Of a DNA stretch of 64,000 bases, positions 34,685 through 43,866 are shown one piece after another. The notes beneath the pieces were generated by a model, which saw only the letters and a program-made list of their open reading frames with translations, ran no database searches and had not been told where the DNA came from. Every line of letters begins with the position of its first letter. Position 1 is the stretch's first letter. Made by a program: the position numbers and the translations under genes. Source of the stretch: Rhizorhabdus sp049889055 (GTDB taxonomy: Bacteria > Pseudomonadota > Alphaproteobacteria > Sphingomonadales > Sphingomonadaceae); the NCBI RefSeq assembly GCF_049889055.1, contig NZ_JBLTWO010000003.1, positions 1-64,000 on the forward strand. Reading direction: 5' to 3'.

Positions 34685-35998
34685 TCAGCGGCCGGAGCGC
34701 TCGACACGCAGCTTGTCCCAATGGGCGAGGCGCTCGCTGATCCGCGCCTCATAGCCGCGCGGCGTCGGCGCATAGAAACGCTGCGGCGCCATCTCTTCCG
34801 GCCAGTAATCGTCGCCCGAAAAGGCATCCTCGGCGTCATGGTCATAGGCATAGCCCTTGCCATAGCCGATATCCTTCATCAGCCGCGTTGGGGCGTTGAG
34901 GATATTCTTGGGCGGACTCAGCGACCCCGTCTCCTTGGCCGATCGAAAGGCCGCCTTCTGCGCGGCATAGGCGGCGTTCGATTTGGGCGCGGTCGCAAGA
35001 TAGAGACAGGCCTGGACGATGGCGAGCTCGCCCTCGGGCGATCCGAGAAAGTCATAGGCATCCTTGGCGGCGAGGCACTGGACCAGCGCCTGCGGGTCGG
35101 CGAGGCCGATATCCTCGCTGGCGAAGCGGACCAGGCGGCGCAGGACGTAGAGCGGATCTTCTCCGGCGACGAGCATCCGCGCGAGATAATAAAGCGCGGC
35201 CTGCGGGTCCGAACCGCGCAGCGATTTGTGGAGCGCCGAGATCAGATTGTAATGGCCCTCGCGATCCTTGTCGTAGACCGCCATGCGCCGGTGCAACAGC
35301 TTCGCCAGTTCGCCTGGCTCAAGCGCATGGTCGATGGCGATCGAAAAGAGCGTCTCGACCTGGTTGAGCAGGAAACGCCCGTCGCCATCGGCCGACGCCA
35401 CCAGCGCCTCGCGCGCATTCGCCGTCAGCGGCAGGGCTCTGCCGACCAGCTCCTCCGCCCGCGCGATCAGGCGCGTCAACGCGGCCGCATCGAGCCGGTT
35501 CAGGATCAGCACCTGGGCGCGGCTCAGCAGCGCGGCGTTGAGCTCGAAGGACGGGTTCTCGGTCGTCGCGCCGACCAGAACGACCGTGCCGTCCTCGACA
35601 TAGGGGAGGAAACTGTCCTGCTGGGCGCGGTTGAAACGGTGAATCTCGTCCACGAACAACAAGGTCCGCGCGCCGAGCCGCGCATGCTCGCGCGCTTCGG
35701 CGAAGATCTTCTTGAGGTCCGCGACGCCCGAGAAGACGGCCGACACGGGCGCGAAGCGCAGTCCGACCGCGTCGGCCAGCAGGCGTGCGATCGTGGTCTT
35801 CCCGGTACCCGGCGGCCCCCAAAGCACCAGGGAGGACAGGCGCCCGGCGGCAACCATCCGCCCGATCGCGCCATCTTCGCCGGTCAGATGTTCCTGTCCG
35901 ATCACCTCGTCGAGTCGGGCAGGGCGCAGGCGCTCGGCCAGCGGAATGCTCTCGGCGGTGGGGACATGCTCGCCCTCGGGCGCAAAAAGGTCGGCCAT
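34685..35998 (-). CDS. rarA: Replication-associated recombination protein A
   Basis: A 437-residue AAA+ ATPase of the RarA/MgsA/WRNIP1 family that acts at stalled replication forks and loads or remodels with SSB and the clamp. It has LRPARLDEVIGQEHL, the Walker A LVLWGPPGTGKTTIARLLA, Walker B LLFVDEIHRFN, sensor 1 VLVGATTENPSF, and the C-terminal tetramer part. ATG 35998 (MADLFAPEGEHVP) is the family start; an upstream extension to 36070 lacks similarity. Confidence 0.94.
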   Translation of the reverse strand: MADLFAPEGEHVPTAESIPLAERLRPARLDEVIGQEHLTGEDGAIGRMVAAGRLSSLVLWGPPGTGKTTIARLLADAVGLRFAPVSAVFSGVADLKKIFAEAREHARLGARTLLFVDEIHRFNRAQQDSFLPYVEDGTVVLVGATTENPSFELNAALLSRAQVLILNRLDAAALTRLIARAEELVGRALPLTANAREALVASADGDGRFLLNQVETLFSIAIDHALEPGELAKLLHRRMAVYDKDREGHYNLISALHKSLRGSDPQAALYYLARMLVAGEDPLYVLRRLVRFASEDIGLADPQALVQCLAAKDAYDFLGSPEGELAIVQACLYLATAPKSNAAYAAQKAAFRSAKETGSLSPPKNILNAPTRLMKDIGYGKGYAYDHDAEDAFSGDDYWPEEMAPQRFYAPTPRGYEARISERLAHWDKLRVERSGR

Positions 35999-36069
35999 GG
36001 GCGGGGATATAGGGCGCGCAGCAAGCCTCGCACAGCTTTTGCAAAACTCCTCTTGTAAAAACTCTTTCA

Positions 36070-36089
36070 CGATATATCTAGAAACATCG
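36070..36089 (+). promoter_or_regulatory. Putative PadR operator
   Basis: Dyad CGAT-12-ATCG containing the palindrome GATATATC, 26 bases before the padR start and inside the divergent promoter with rarA. PadR proteins often bind AT-rich dyads of this kind and repress their own gene. The role is inferred. Confidence 0.33.
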
Positions 36090-36114
36090 AAAACGAATCA
36101 GAGGTATTTTGATA

Positions 36115-36726
36115 ATGCATTTCTTTCACAAAGCCCGCGTTCATGGCGGGCATGGTATCCGGCACGCGATGCGCGGGCGCCGGGGCGGCTTCTTCGGGGG
36201 CGGCGCGGACATGTTAGGAGATGGCTTCGGCGGCGGTTTCGGCGGCCATGGTGGTGGCCGGGGGCGACGTCGGGTGTTCGACGGCGCGGAGCTTCGGCTC
36301 GTCCTTCTGGCGCTGATCGGTGAGCAGCCGCGCCACGGCTATGACCTCATCAAGGCGATCGAGGAGCGGACCGGGGGCGGCTATGCGCCCAGCCCGGGCG
36401 TGATCTACCCGACCCTCACCATGCTCGAGGATATGGGCCAGATCGCCGAGCAGGCAGCCGAGGGCGCCAAGCGGCTCTTCGCGATCACCGAAGCAGGCAA
36501 GATCGAGATCGGCGAGCAGGCCGAACTGATCGAGGCGTTGTTCGCCCGGCTCGATGGCCTCAACGAGGACGCTTCGGGTGGCGAAGGCCGGGCTCCGGTC
36601 AAGCGTGCGATGGTCAATCTCGCCATGGTGCTGCGCGAGCGGATGGGCCGTCGCGATCGCGACGATCTGGGCCATGACATCGCGGCAATCCTCGACGAGG
36701 CTGCCCGCAAGATCGAGCGCCTCTGA
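36115..36726 (+). CDS. PadR family regulator with Gly/His-rich N-terminus
   Basis: A 203-residue protein. Residues 1-52 are rich in Gly, Arg, His and Phe (for instance RGRRGGFFGGG), unusual for the family and possibly metal-binding or disordered. Residues 55-140 form the winged helix: ELRLVLLALIGEQPRHGYDLIKAI, PSPGVIYPTLTMLEDMGQI and FAITEAGK. The C-terminal helices mediate dimerisation. ATG 36115 has AGAGG ten bases upstream. It is followed directly by a DUF2218 gene. Confidence 0.88.
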   Translation: MHFFHKARVHGGHGIRHAMRGRRGGFFGGGADMLGDGFGGGFGGHGGGRGRRRVFDGAELRLVLLALIGEQPRHGYDLIKAIEERTGGGYAPSPGVIYPTLTMLEDMGQIAEQAAEGAKRLFAITEAGKIEIGEQAELIEALFARLDGLNEDASGGEGRAPVKRAMVNLAMVLRERMGRRDRDDLGHDIAAILDEAARKIERL

Positions 36727-37043
36727 TGGTCGCCGCGATCGCCTCGGTGCCGACGACCTCGGCCAGCCGCTATCTCCAGCAGCTTTGCAAGCATTGGGCG
36801 CATAATCTGGAAGTCAGTTTCGACGCGCAGCATGGCTCGGTCGTCTTCCCGCGCAACGCGCGCGGGGCCGACTGGCCGGGCGACGGCCGGGTGACCTTCG
36901 ATGCCGAGCCGGAGGCTCTCCGGGTGCGCATCGACGCCAGCAGCGTCGGACAGCTCGAGGGCCTGCAGGGTGCCGTTGCGCGCCACCTCGACCGCTTCGC
37001 CTTTCGCGAGGCACCGCTCAGCTTCGACTGGCAGCCGGCCTGA
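36726..37043 (+). CDS. DUF2218 domain protein
   Basis: A 105-residue soluble protein matching DUF2218: SRYLQQLCKHWAHN, then a beta hairpin VVFPRNARGADWPGD-GRVTF and a C-terminal VARHLDRFAFREAPLSFDW. ATG 36726 overlaps the padR stop by one base. DUF2218 proteins often sit beside PadR regulators, siderophore or SDR genes; the function is not known. Coupled expression with padR suggests one regulatory unit. Confidence 0.85.
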   Translation: MVAAIASVPTTSASRYLQQLCKHWAHNLEVSFDAQHGSVVFPRNARGADWPGDGRVTFDAEPEALRVRIDASSVGQLEGLQGAVARHLDRFAFREAPLSFDWQPA

Positions 37044-37064
37044 ACGCTCGGCGGCCGGCAGAGT

Positions 37065-38246
37065 TCAGGGAACGGGGCTCTGCCGGGTCATCCGCACGCC
37101 CGCCTGATGCTGGCGGATGATGCGGATATAGGCGTCGACCAGTTCCTGGTTGACCTGGTCCCAGCCATAGCGCGCGCTCGACTGCAGTCCGGCGAGCCCG
37201 ATCTTCTGTCGAAGTTCGCCATCCTCGCAGAATGAGCGCAGCGCGTCGGCGAAAGCCTGGGTCCGGCCGGGCTGGATCAGCCGTCCGGTGACGCCGTCGT
37301 CGATCAGGCTCTCGCTGCCGGTCGCGCGCGCGGCGACTACCGGAAGGCCCGCCGCCATCGCCTCGAGCGTGACATTGCCGAAGGTCTCGGTGACCGACGG
37401 ATTGAACAGCATGTCCATCGAGGCGACCGCGCGGCCGAGATCCTCGCCCGCCTGGAAGCCCGCGAACACTGCCTTGGGCAGCCGCTTCTCGAACCATTCG
37501 CGTGCAGGCCCCTGGCCGACGACCAGCACCTTGTGGCGAATCTGCTTGCGCTCGAGCTGGTCGATCGTGTCGGCGAAGACGTCGAGGCCTTTTTCCATCA
37601 CCAGCCGTCCGACGAAGCCGATGACCACATCGTCATGGTCGATGCCGAGCGATTGGCGCCATTCCAGGCTGCGGCGATCGGGGCGGAAGATCGTTCGGTC
37701 GATGCCGCGCGACCAGATGCCGACATCATAGCTCATCCGCTGTTCGCGGAGCAGCTGCGCCATCGACTCAGACGGCGCGAAGATCGCGTCGCATCGGCGG
37801 TAGAAGCGGCGCAGCAGCGCCTCGACCACGGGTTCGAGGAAGGCGAGGCCATAATAGCGGAAATAGGTCTCGAACCGCGTATGGACCGAGGCGACGACCG
37901 GAAGATTGCGGTGGAGAGCGAGGCTCACCGCGCGGTGCCCCAATATTTCCGGGCTCGCGACATGGATGATGTTCGGCGCGAAGCGGCTGATGTCGCGCTT
38001 GATCGCGGGCGGGATCATCAGCGGGAAGCGATATTCGCCGCGGCCGGGAACGGGCAGCGACGGGATGCTGACGAGATCGCCGGTCGGCGGAAAGGCCGGC
38101 TCGTCGATCGTCGGCGAATAAACGCGCACGGCGGCGCCCTGGCTCAGCAGATAGCCGACGAGCCGGTTCAGCGCCTGGTTCGCGCCATCGCGCACATAGT
38201 TATAGTTGCCCGTAAACAGGGCCACACGCAGCTGCGAAGCATCCAT
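37065..38246 (-). CDS. GT4 glycosyltransferase
   Basis: A 393-residue retaining glycosyltransferase with GT-B fold. The N-terminal half binds acceptor (FTGNYNYVRDGANQALNRLVGYL, HVASPEILGHRAV); the C-terminal half has FVGRLVMEKGLDVFADTI and the NDP-sugar motif PSVTETFGNVTLEAMAAGLPVV. It resembles mannosyltransferases acting on diacylglycerol or phosphatidylinositol (MgtA/PimB-like). It lies alone between two convergent or unrelated genes; substrate is not certain. Confidence 0.87.
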   Translation of the reverse strand: MDASQLRVALFTGNYNYVRDGANQALNRLVGYLLSQGAAVRVYSPTIDEPAFPPTGDLVSIPSLPVPGRGEYRFPLMIPPAIKRDISRFAPNIIHVASPEILGHRAVSLALHRNLPVVASVHTRFETYFRYYGLAFLEPVVEALLRRFYRRCDAIFAPSESMAQLLREQRMSYDVGIWSRGIDRTIFRPDRRSLEWRQSLGIDHDDVVIGFVGRLVMEKGLDVFADTIDQLERKQIRHKVLVVGQGPAREWFEKRLPKAVFAGFQAGEDLGRAVASMDMLFNPSVTETFGNVTLEAMAAGLPVVAARATGSESLIDDGVTGRLIQPGRTQAFADALRSFCEDGELRQKIGLAGLQSSARYGWDQVNQELVDAYIRIIRQHQAGVRMTRQSPVP

Positions 38247-38305
38247 CGCGCCGCCTTAGGAGGCAAATCCGATCATCGCAACCGGAACGGCCTCATCACG
38301 GGCGA

Positions 38306-39640
38306 TCAGGCGGCTTCGCTCTCGGCCATCCACTGGCGCAGCGCCTCGTCGGCGCGCTCGGACATCATCACCTTGCGGTCGCCCTTGCGCTTGCGCCCGC
38401 CCCGTGCGCCCTCCAGCGGTGGGAACAGTCCGAAATTGACGTTCATCGGCTGGTAGCTGTCGGCGTCCGCATCGCCGGTAATATGGTTGAGCAGCGCCCC
38501 CAGCGCCGTCGTCTCGGGCGGGCGGGCGAAGCTGCGGCCAAGCAGTTCGGCGGCGGCGAAGCGGCCCGCCAGCAGGCCGATCGCGGCCGACTCGACATAG
38601 CCCTCGCAGCCGGTGATTTGCCCGGCGAAGCGGATATGCGGACGCGACTTCAGCCGCAGGGTGCGGTCGAGCAGCTTCGGGCTCTGGATGAAGGTGTTGC
38701 GGTGCAGTCCGCCCAGCCGCGCGAACTCGGCCTTCTCCAGGCCGGGAATCGTCCGGAACAGGCGGACCTGCTCGGCATGTTTGAGTTTGGTCTGGAACCC
38801 CACCATGTTCCACAAGGTTCCCAGCGCATTGTCCTGCCGCAGCTGGACCACCGCATAGGGCCAGCGCCCGGTGCGCGGATTGTCGAGGCCAACCGGCTTC
38901 ATCGGCCCGTGGCGCAGCGTGTCGACGCCGCGCTCCGCCATCACCTCGACCGGCATGCAGCCGTCGAAATAGGGCGTGTTCTTCTCCCACTCCTTGAACT
39001 CGGTCTTCTCGCCGTCGAGCAGCGCCTGATGGAAGGCCAGATACTGCTCCTTGTCCATCGGGCAGTTGATATAATCCTTGGTTTCGCCCTTGTCCCAGCG
39101 CGACGCCATCCAGGCGACGTCCATGTCGATCGAATGATGATGGACGATCGGCGCAATGGCGTCGAAAAAGGCGAGCGCATCGGCGCCGGTCGCCTCGCCG
39201 ATCGACGCCGCCAGCGACGCGGCGGTCAGCGGGCCGGTGGCGACGATCACCGCGCCACTGTCGGGCAGCACGTCGACCCGTTCGCGCACCAGTTCGATCA
39301 TCGGATGGTCCGCGATCGCGCGGGTGACCGCCTCGGCATAGCCCTCGCGGTCGACAGCCAGCGCCGAGCCGGCGGGCACGCGGTGCGCGTCCGCTTGCGC
39401 CATGATCAGCGAGCCGAGCGCGCGCATCTCCTGGTGGAGCAGCCCCACCGCATTATGCGGGTCGTCCGAGCGAAAGCTGTTCGAGCAGACAAGTTCGGCC
39501 AGGCTGTCGGTCTGGTGCGCCGGCGTCGCTTCGACCCCGCGCATTTCCGACAGACGCACTTTGATCCCTGCCTGCGCCAGCTGCCACGCCGCTTCGGAGC
39601 CGGCGAGGCCCCCGCCGATAATGTGTATCTGATGATCCAT
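38306..39640 (-). CDS. trmFO: tRNA (uracil-54 C5) methyltransferase, FADH2-dependent
   Basis: A 444-residue flavoprotein that makes T54 in tRNA using methylene-tetrahydrofolate. IIGGGLAGSEAAWQLAQAG is the FAD-binding start, KYINCPMD-type and CNSFRSDDPHNAVGLLHQEM motifs follow, and the end carries ETTALGALLNHITG plus YQPMNVNFGLFPP. It replaces the SAM-dependent TrmA in alphaproteobacteria and Gram-positives. Length is typical. Confidence 0.95.
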   Translation of the reverse strand: MDHQIHIIGGGLAGSEAAWQLAQAGIKVRLSEMRGVEATPAHQTDSLAELVCSNSFRSDDPHNAVGLLHQEMRALGSLIMAQADAHRVPAGSALAVDREGYAEAVTRAIADHPMIELVRERVDVLPDSGAVIVATGPLTAASLAASIGEATGADALAFFDAIAPIVHHHSIDMDVAWMASRWDKGETKDYINCPMDKEQYLAFHQALLDGEKTEFKEWEKNTPYFDGCMPVEVMAERGVDTLRHGPMKPVGLDNPRTGRWPYAVVQLRQDNALGTLWNMVGFQTKLKHAEQVRLFRTIPGLEKAEFARLGGLHRNTFIQSPKLLDRTLRLKSRPHIRFAGQITGCEGYVESAAIGLLAGRFAAAELLGRSFARPPETTALGALLNHITGDADADSYQPMNVNFGLFPPLEGARGGRKRKGDRKVMMSERADEALRQWMAESEAA

Positions 39641-39696
39641 GATGGCGCTTTAGTCCTGCGCGCCGTCGGTTTGAAGCATCTTCCGACCAGTGCCCG

Positions 39697-40860
39697 TCAG
39701 CCGTGCTCCGTCACCGAATCGAGACCCAGCCAGTCGGCCATCTCGCGGAGCAGGCCCGAGAGGATCTCGCCGCTATGGGCCGGTGCGTCGGGCTCATAGT
39801 GCACCGACTGGACGAGCAGCCGGGACGCCTGCCGGTCGGCCTTCAGATCGACGCGGCCGACGAGCCTGTCGCCCAGCAGGAAGGGGAGCACATAATAGCC
39901 GTACCGCCGCTTGTGGGCGGGCGTGTAGATCTCGATCCGGTAGTGGAAGCCGAACAGCCTTTCGGTCCGTGCCCGTTCCCAGATCAGCGGGTCGAAGGGC
40001 GCGAGCAGGGCTGTGGCCGATACGCGCCTCGGCGCACGCGCGTCGCGATGCCGCCAGGCGGGTTTCGTCCAGCCCTCGACCTGGATAGGCTCGATCACGC
40101 CTTCCTCGGCCAGCGCGGCGATGGCATCACGGGTCGGCGCGACCTCGGTCCGGAAATAATCGCGCAGATCGGTTTCGGTTGCGACGCCGAGCGCCGAGGC
40201 CGCGCGGGCAATCAGCGCAAGATGCGCGGTCGCCTTGTCGGGGGTGGGCAGGGCAAGGATATCGGCCGGGATAACCCGCTCGGTCAGGTCATAGACCCGC
40301 TCGAAACCGTTGCGTCGCGTCGCTGTGGTGATGTGGCCCGCCCAGAACAGCCACTCGAGCTGGCGCTTGGCTTCGCCCCAGCCCCACCAGCCGCCCTGTC
40401 CCTTGCCGCCTTCGAAGTCGGACGCGGACAGCGGGCCTTCGTTGGCGATCCGGGCGAGGGTGCGCATCGCCTCGGCGCGGCCTTCGCCTGCATAGGCGCG
40501 CAGCGAGCCCCAGCCGCGCTCGCCCCGATCGGCCTCTGCCATGCGCCAGCGCAGCAGTGGATGCAGGTCGAGCGGCAACAGAGACGCCTCATGCGCCCAA
40601 TACTCGAAGATGCGGCGCTTGCCGCGCGGCCCCCACGCGGCCTGGTCGAGCCAACTGCGATCATAGCTGCCAAGGCGGGAGAAGGCTGGCAGGTAATGCG
40701 CGCGGGCCAGCACGTTGACGCTGTCGATCTGGTGCAGCGAGAGGCGGTCGAGCGTCGCCGCGAGCCGGCGGGGACTTGCAGGGGCCGTTCGCCCGCCGAA
40801 CCCTTGTGCCGCGAGGGCAATGCGGCGCGCCTCTGCGAGCGATATCTGCAGCGGCTTCAA
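39697..40860 (-). CDS. YcaQ/AlkX-type winged-helix DNA glycosylase
   Basis: A 387-residue HTH_42 protein. The catalytic Q-x-D motif of AlkX-type enzymes is visible in LSLHQIDSVNVLARAHYLP; IFEYWAHEASLLPLDLHPLLRWRM and the C-terminal HKRRYGYYVLPFLLGDRLVGRVDLKADR match the family. The Escherichia coli member unhooks interstrand crosslinks and removes bulky alkyl bases. The start is TTG 40860, overlapping the upstream stop as TTGA, so coupled to the next gene. Confidence 0.85.
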   Translation of the reverse strand: MKPLQISLAEARRIALAAQGFGGRTAPASPRRLAATLDRLSLHQIDSVNVLARAHYLPAFSRLGSYDRSWLDQAAWGPRGKRRIFEYWAHEASLLPLDLHPLLRWRMAEADRGERGWGSLRAYAGEGRAEAMRTLARIANEGPLSASDFEGGKGQGGWWGWGEAKRQLEWLFWAGHITTATRRNGFERVYDLTERVIPADILALPTPDKATAHLALIARAASALGVATETDLRDYFRTEVAPTRDAIAALAEEGVIEPIQVEGWTKPAWRHRDARAPRRVSATALLAPFDPLIWERARTERLFGFHYRIEIYTPAHKRRYGYYVLPFLLGDRLVGRVDLKADRQASRLLVQSVHYEPDAPAHSGEILSGLLREMADWLGLDSVTEHG

Positions 40861-41192
40861 CGCCGCCCCATACGCCGCGACGCCCAGAGATAATCTTCGG
40901 CCGCCTTGCGGTCACGCTCATCCTCGAAAGCGGCGTCCGGCTCGGGCGCCGAACCCAGCGCCTCGAGCAATATCCACAGGGCGAATCGCCGACCGCGCTC
41001 CTGCTCGGTACCGAAGGCGATGGCGACCCGCTCGCGTCCCGTCTCCATCGTCTCCTCGTCGAGATCATCGAGCGAGGTGGTGCCGAAATAATGCAGGAGC
41101 AGATCGTCGAGGTCCATCAGCGGGCGATGCCCCGGGTAGCGCGCTATGACAAGCAATATGACCTGTCTCAATGCGCGTCGTTTCTCCTCCAC
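40857..41192 (-). CDS. Hypothetical protein upstream of the glycosylase gene
   Basis: A 111-residue highly charged helical protein starting with GTG 41192; no RBS is obvious, so the true start may be internal. It contains RQVILLVIARYPGHRPLMDLDDLLLHYFG and ends in basic residues. No membrane or metal motif. Its stop overlaps the glycosylase start. I do not recognise the family; a linked function with the glycosylase is only suggested by the overlap. Confidence 0.6.
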   Translation of the reverse strand: MEEKRRALRQVILLVIARYPGHRPLMDLDDLLLHYFGTTSLDDLDEETMETGRERVAIAFGTEQERGRRFALWILLEALGSAPEPDAAFEDERDRKAAEDYLWASRRMGRR

Positions 41193-41266
41193 TTAAATGT
41201 CGGGCATGGCGGGATCATTCCGCCCCGGTCCCGCATTTAGTCGTTGAACCACAGGAGGAAGGATCG

Positions 41267-41893
41267 ATGTTCGAACATCTGCCGCGCTGGCTGGGCGGGC
41301 TGCTCCACAATGTCCGGGCGGGCCATTCCAAGCTGGTTATCGTCAATCCGGACCTGTCGGTCGGGGAGACGGTCATCGATCTGGAAAGCCCCGCTTTTGC
41401 TTATGGTGCGAGGCTGCCGGTGCGCTTCACCGCCGATGGCGACGGCGTGTCGCCGCCGCTCGTGTGGGGGCCGCTGCCCGAGGGCACCGTCAGCCTAGCG
41501 CTGATCGTCGAAGATCCCGATGCGCCCGCGCTGCAGCCGCTGGTCCACGCGCTGGTCTGGAATATCCCCGCTGGCGAGCATCGGCTGGCAGAAGGCGCTA
41601 TCGCCCCCGACGGCGACGGACAGGCGGACGGCCGCGACGTCGGCCGCAACAGCCTGATCGGCGAGGGGTGGCTGCCGCCCGATCCCCCGTCGGGGCACGG
41701 GTCACACGATTATGTGTTCCAACTGTTCGCGCTCAGCGATGCGGTGGATGTCGTCCCGAGCCCGGGCCGGTCGGAATTGGTGGACGCGTTGAAGGGCCGG
41801 GTGCTCGGAGCCGGCATGCTCGTCGCCACTTATTCGCGCGACGAGGAAGCGGTCGGCTCCGGGCACGTGGTGCCAGGAGCCGCTCCCGCCTGA
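41267..41893 (+). CDS. YbhB/YbcL family (PEBP-like) protein
   Basis: A 208-residue protein of the phosphatidylethanolamine-binding fold. FTADGDGVSPPLVWGPLPEG and LIVEDPDAP with HALVWNIP are the anion-pocket motifs, and GSHDYVFQLFAL is the third family block. It has no signal peptide but a slightly extended N-terminus (about 30 residues, WLGGLLHNVR). ATG 41267 follows AGGAGG. The ligand is unknown; bacterial members are called Raf-kinase-inhibitor-like. Confidence 0.88.
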   Translation: MFEHLPRWLGGLLHNVRAGHSKLVIVNPDLSVGETVIDLESPAFAYGARLPVRFTADGDGVSPPLVWGPLPEGTVSLALIVEDPDAPALQPLVHALVWNIPAGEHRLAEGAIAPDGDGQADGRDVGRNSLIGEGWLPPDPPSGHGSHDYVFQLFALSDAVDVVPSPGRSELVDALKGRVLGAGMLVATYSRDEEAVGSGHVVPGAAPA

Positions 41894-41897
41894 GTCT

Positions 41898-42800
41898 CTA
41901 GCCCTTTTGCGAGCGCGGTTCGCGGTGCAGATGCACTCGGTCGCGCGTCGCATAATAGAGGTTGAGCTTTTCCCACGCCTCTTCGGCTGTCTCGACGAAG
42001 CGGAACAGGTTGAGGTCGGCCTCGCCGATCACGCCCTCTTCGACCAGGCCGTCGAAATCGACGATCCGCTGCCAGAACTCCTTGCCGAACAGGAAGATCG
42101 GCAGCTGCGCCATCTTCCCCGTCTGGACGAGGGTCAGCAGCTCGAACAGTTCGTCGAACGTCCCGAATCCGCCGGGAAAGGCCGCCACGGCGCGGGCGCG
42201 GAGCAGGAAGTGCATCTTGCGCAGCGCGAAATAGTGGAACTGGAAGCTCAGGTGCGGGGTGACATAGGGGTTGGGCGTCTGCTCGAACGGCAGCACGATG
42301 TTAAGGCCGATCGACTCCGCGCCGACATCCTGCGCGCCGCGATTGGCCGCTTCCATGATCGACGGTCCGCCGCCCGAGCAGACGACGAACTGGCGCTTGC
42401 CGGCCGCGTCGAGCGGGCACTGGCTGGCGATCTGTGCGAGTTTGCGCGCTTCGTCATAATAACGGCTTTTCGCACGCAGCCGCTCGGCTATCCGCCGTTG
42501 CTTGTCGGTCGTCGCCGATTCCACGAGCGCTTCGGCCTTGGCCGGCTCGGGGATGCGGGCGGAGCCATAGATCACGAAGGTAGAACCGATATTGGCTTCC
42601 TCGAGCAACAGCTCGGGCTTCAGCAGTTCGAGCTGGAAGCGGATCGGTCGAAGGTCGTCGCGCAGCAGAAAGTCGCTGTCCTGAAAGGCCAGCTTATAGC
42701 TGTCACTGACGGTCTGCGGAGTTTCGGTGGCCGCGTTCGCGACGGCGGCGTCTTCTTTCGCGCGGGAAAAAACGCGCTGGGGTATCTTTCTATGTGCCAT
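41898..42800 (-). CDS. LOG family protein (TIGR00730)
   Basis: A 300-residue protein with the lysine-decarboxylase-like Rossmann fold of cytokinin-riboside-monophosphate phosphoribohydrolases. VCSGGGPSIMEAANRGA and AVAAFPGGFGTFDELFELL are the family motifs. An extra N-terminal region of about 75 residues precedes the core. ATG 42800 (MAHRKIPQRVF) is preferred over the frame opening at 42872, which overlaps the extensin gene. The substrate is probably a nucleoside monophosphate. Confidence 0.87.
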   Translation of the reverse strand: MAHRKIPQRVFSRAKEDAAVANAATETPQTVSDSYKLAFQDSDFLLRDDLRPIRFQLELLKPELLLEEANIGSTFVIYGSARIPEPAKAEALVESATTDKQRRIAERLRAKSRYYDEARKLAQIASQCPLDAAGKRQFVVCSGGGPSIMEAANRGAQDVGAESIGLNIVLPFEQTPNPYVTPHLSFQFHYFALRKMHFLLRARAVAAFPGGFGTFDELFELLTLVQTGKMAQLPIFLFGKEFWQRIVDFDGLVEEGVIGEADLNLFRFVETAEEAWEKLNLYYATRDRVHLHREPRSQKG

Positions 42801-42862
42801 TTCCGCTCTGTAGCATGGGTTATCTTTCCCCTGGCTTACAGGGGACGGGCAGGGCGCGCAGC

Positions 42863-43534
42863 CTATCGGCAATAGGGTCCGTTGCCCATGTCGAAATGGA
42901 AATGGTCATGGTGCAGGCTATTGGCATCCGGGCCCAGCACCACCCCGAAGCGGGCGCAGGCGGCGCGGTGCAGCCCGCGCAGGAAAGCGCGCGCATTGGC
43001 GTCGGGGCCGTTCCAGCCCTCGCGAACGCTGATCCGGCGCCCGTCGCGCAGCTGGAAGGCGGCGATGTCGATCGCGTTGGCGCGGCCATGTTCGGACAGG
43101 CGGTTGCCCGCCTGGTTGTTGACCGGCCGACAGGCGAAGGAGCCCATGCTCTCGATCTTGACGACGTCGGAGCCGAGCCAGCGCTTGGCCTGTGCCCTGA
43201 CATCCTCGCGTACCCAGCGCGCGAAGGGCGCGGCGAGGATGCATTTCACGGCGCCGAGATTGGTGACCGGTATGCCGATCGCGACCAGCTTGACCGAGGC
43301 GGTGGCCGAGCAGCCATTGTCGTAGTTTCGGTCAGGCAGTGGCTGCACCTCCGATCCTTCGGCGCGCATCGTCGCTACGCACTGACGGAAGCGTTCGGGC
43401 GTCTCGACCGCCTGTTGCGAGGCGCTGCGTGGGCTTCGCGGGGAAGGAATGCAGCCCGCGAGCAAGGTCGACAACAGCAGCAGAGTCGGAACAGCTAACC
43501 GCATGTATCGAGACCCGTTCACCGTCGTCGCCAT
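42863..43534 (-). CDS. Extensin-like C-terminal domain lipoprotein
   Basis: A 223-residue exported protein; lipobox LLAGC follows the hydrophobic VPTLLLLSTLLAGC. An alternative start ATG 43504 (MRLAVPTLLLL) gives a more compact signal. The mature domain has SMGSFACRPVNNQAG, SEHGRANAIDIAAF and LHHDHFHFDMG, a His/Asp set like that of M15 peptidoglycan peptidases. Bacterial extensin-like proteins probably act on the cell wall; activity is not established. Confidence 0.86.
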   Translation of the reverse strand: MATTVNGSRYMRLAVPTLLLLSTLLAGCIPSPRSPRSASQQAVETPERFRQCVATMRAEGSEVQPLPDRNYDNGCSATASVKLVAIGIPVTNLGAVKCILAAPFARWVREDVRAQAKRWLGSDVVKIESMGSFACRPVNNQAGNRLSEHGRANAIDIAAFQLRDGRRISVREGWNGPDANARAFLRGLHRAACARFGVVLGPDANSLHHDHFHFDMGNGPYCR

Positions 43535-43866
43535 GGTCGCCAGAACCTCCCGCCCGCGAACTGCGCCTCACGATCATGGCGAGACGGGGCGGGGCGGGGA
43601 AGTCTCTCCCGTCCCGACTGCGCCGGGGCCTGCCTGTCGTGCGGCGGTCCGATCGTCACAGCCTCGATGCACGGTGGTGCCGCGCGCAGTCGGGTGGCGC
43701 GTCTGACCACAAAAGAGCGCTGTCCGCACAACCATTTGGGTGGTTCGGGGCACGTGCCGTCGTATCGATGGGATATTGTTTACCATTGGGGTCTTTTACT
43801 TACTGACGATGTGCAGCAATATGCTGTGACAAATCGGTGCGCAAAGCACCCGATCGGGGTGGGATT
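43535..43866. other. Gene-free interval, no clear feature
   Basis: About 330 bases between the extensin gene and the exported protein at 43867. No protein with coding character, tRNA or strong hairpin was found. The right third is AT-richer (TTTACCATTGGGG ... TTACTTACTGAC) and probably carries the promoter of the operon starting at 43867, but no confident -35/-10 pair can be set. Confidence 0.5.
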
